DNA of 64,000 nucleotides from Salvelinus alpinus (Eukaryota; Chordata; Actinopteri; Salmoniformes; Salmonidae): NCBI RefSeq assembly GCF_045679555.1, contig NC_092087.1, forward strand, positions 25,675,367 to 25,739,366, given 5' to 3'. The position numbers and the translations under genes are program-made. Shown here one piece after another: positions 63,201-64,000 of this stretch. The notes beneath the pieces are model-generated. The model ran no database searches. It had not been told where the DNA came from and was given only the letters and a program-made list of their open reading frames with translations. Within the stretch, counting starts at the first letter, position 1. Every line of letters begins with the position of its first letter.

Positions 63201-63906
63201 CTGCGGATTAGAAACTCACAGTTGCATAGCACCAGAGCAAGTTATCCGCGGCATTATTAGCCGGCTAAAGTAGCTAGAAAGCAATCTTTTAGCCCTTAAA
63301 CCAGTCAAAACGGGCACTAAAACCACCTAACGGATAGCCACGAATCTAATTTGATCGTTAAGGATATCGTGCTCATGATGTTGAAATGGAGCTAGCCAGT
63401 TAGCTGGCCAACCACCGTTCATTGTTCGTCAGGATGAGACGTGGTTACGTTAAGTACTGTGGCTAACTGGACATATCTACTTTTCTGTTGGCTAACTATA
63501 GTAGTGGTTGATATTAAACTAGTCAACTACCTAACTACACACTTTGACAACTATTAATAAAAGCTAAGATAGCTACGAACAGGTTGACAGTATTAGCCAC
63601 GACTGTCATTTGCATACAAAGACATGCAATTGTTTACAGACTCGGCTGTACTAGCTAGCCATCGATCTGATCGAGTTAGCTAAGGTTATAGCAATGCTAA
63701 CTAGCTAGCACACTTTTTAAATAAGCCATTCGCTTACAGCTTCACTTGTAGCTAAAACAAAGAGAAGTCATTGTCTATGACTTTTGTCAGAGTGTAATCT
63801 CGGTTATATATCCTTCAGTATGAATTATGGAACTTTAAAATGCGTTAAATAAGTTTGAATCGTCAACACAAACAATCAAGAAACGCTAACCTCCACTGGC
63901 AGCCAT
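59786..63906 (-). CDS. kbtbd8: kbtbd8, kelch repeat and BTB domain-containing protein 8 (5 coding exons, 601 aa)
   Basis: Coding exons in transcript order are 63906-63891, 62766-62559, 62203-61897, 61644-60834 and 60249-59786; every intron is GT...AG and the phases join to 1806 bases, 601 codons plus stop, the same length as I recall for human KBTBD8. The start is the MAAS methionine that also opens the human protein. Seen: a BTB domain (about residues 40-145, with TDIVVEVDHGKTF and AISPYFRSMF), a BACK domain (about 150-250, with FLQLTKEQL), and a C-terminal kelch propeller (about 320-590) with GILVSSENDIFIAGGY, CGKLYALGG and a final AKLYPQCLQKVL. Known for the family: KBTBD8 is a substrate adaptor of CUL3 ubiquitin ligase that marks NOLC1 and TCOF1 and helps set neural crest fate. 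SINE-type repeats sit in intron 2, intron 4 and just after the stop. The coding sequence shows no break. Confidence 0.95.
60341..60771 (+). mobile_element. 5S-rRNA-derived SINE (OS-SINE1/SINE3 type) in kbtbd8 intron 4
   Basis: The head is 5S-like: CATACCACAGCTGG, TGAATCTAAGCATGGTTGGT (A-box/IE region) and an intact C box GGATGGGAGACC at about 60396. The body follows with GGGTGCCATCTTTCGGATGG and the tail is TAAATGAGAATGTATTCTCA-GTCAACTTGC. It is inserted antisense to kbtbd8. Confidence 0.88.
60834..61644 (-). CDS. kbtbd8: kbtbd8 coding exon 4 (BACK and first kelch blades)
   Basis: The acceptor is GTTGTAG and the donor GTGAGTCG. It begins FLCVAWEQEFLQLTKEQL, carries the rest of the BACK domain, the linker SEMVICFDAAHKHSGKKQ and kelch motifs such as CGKLYALGGRVYEGDGRN, and ends DHIYILQ plus one base. 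At 811 bases it is the longest exon. Confidence 0.95.
61897..62203 (-). CDS. kbtbd8: kbtbd8 coding exon 3 (C-terminal half of BTB, start of BACK)
   Basis: The acceptor is CTACCAG and the donor GTGGGTTT. It encodes SMFTSGLTESSQREVRLIG through to the phase-0 end QDYIRKK at residue 177. Intron 2, upstream, is 355 bases and intron 3, downstream, is 252 bases. Confidence 0.94.
62412..62460 (+). repeat. SINE/LINE 3' core fragment in kbtbd8 intron 2
   Basis: GTCGCTCTGGATAAGAGCGT-CTGCTAAATGACTTAAATGT is the conserved 3' core of fish V-type SINEs, here alone with a short ATGTAA tail. Confidence 0.75.
62559..62766 (-). CDS. kbtbd8: kbtbd8 coding exon 2 (N-terminal half of BTB)
   Basis: The acceptor is TTCCATAG and the donor GTAGGTCA. 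It encodes residues 6 to 75, from DVGKLLQVQN to AISPYFR, including the BTB strand TDIVVEVDHGKTF. The last arginine codon is split AG|G. Confidence 0.93.
62767..63890 (-). other. kbtbd8 intron 1 (1.12 kb)
   Basis: GTTAGC to TCCATAG. Many GCTAGCTA repeats scattered through it; no other feature. Confidence 0.8.
63891..63906 (-). CDS. kbtbd8: kbtbd8 coding exon 1
   Basis: Sixteen coding bases: ATG, four more codons (AASG) and one base of the next codon, then a donor reading GTTAGC. Intron 1 is 1124 bases and holds no repeat that I recognise. Confidence 0.85.
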
Positions 63907-64000
63907 TCTCCCCCAGTCTTTCTCAAACTGGTCTACAAGCTCAAAGCGGTTAAGGCTAGAAGGGATACAGCTTTTGTTAGATTTGACTTTTCGTACTAAC
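63907..64000 (-). promoter_or_regulatory. kbtbd8: kbtbd8 5' UTR or promoter, cut by the window end
   Basis: Sequence upstream of the start codon, in the transcribed orientation. No TATA box is evident in the 94 bases available. Confidence 0.4.

Overview
This is vertebrate nuclear DNA, almost certainly from a salmonid fish (salmon, trout or charr). It carries HpaI-type and tRNA-Leu-type SINEs, a 5S-rRNA-derived SINE, several decayed Tc1 transposon families typical of salmonids, a LINE with a (TTTGA)n-type 3' tail, and very long CA, GT, CT and GA microsatellites. No bacterial, plasmid or phage feature is present.

Layout: 1-46 kb holds no intact host gene that I can support. It is repeats and simple sequence separated by unique AT-rich DNA. 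The main blocks are: a gene remnant split by a Tc1 copy (1-1.86 kb); hAT-type non-autonomous elements with 8-bp target duplications (1.92, 13.4 and 14.3 kb); a second Tc1 family (8.1-9.3 kb); a palindromic element broken by a LINE tail (20.4-21.4 kb); a nested cluster of SINE, Tc1, LINE tail, endogenous retrovirus and a LINE whose 3' region has expanded into 31 copies of an 81-bp unit (22.7-31.05 kb); a 1-kb 23-bp minisatellite (37.9-38.9 kb); and a local duplication (40.2 and 42.8 kb) with a 30-bp minisatellite directly before its second copy.

Two real protein genes lie at the right, both on the minus strand. A proton-linked monocarboxylate transporter of the SLC16A1/SLC16A7 group has four coding exons between 46,420 and 55,417 (490 codons) plus a probable untranslated first exon near 56.1 kb. 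kbtbd8 has five coding exons between 59,786 and 63,906 (601 codons, the length of the human protein), with its start 94 bases from the window end. All intron boundaries were read directly as GT...AG with matching phase. The two proteins are not known to act together: one moves lactate, pyruvate and ketone bodies with protons across membranes, the other is a CUL3 ubiquitin-ligase adaptor linked to neural crest specification. In human, LRIG2 lies by SLC16A1, LRIG3 by SLC16A7, and LRIG1 near KBTBD8, so this transporter may be a third ohnolog retained in fish; that is inference.

I found no sign of a new multi-gene system. The most unusual items are the LINE-born satellite with a readable 888-bp higher-order duplication, the rearranged retrovirus with an inverted gag segment, and the transporter next to kbtbd8.
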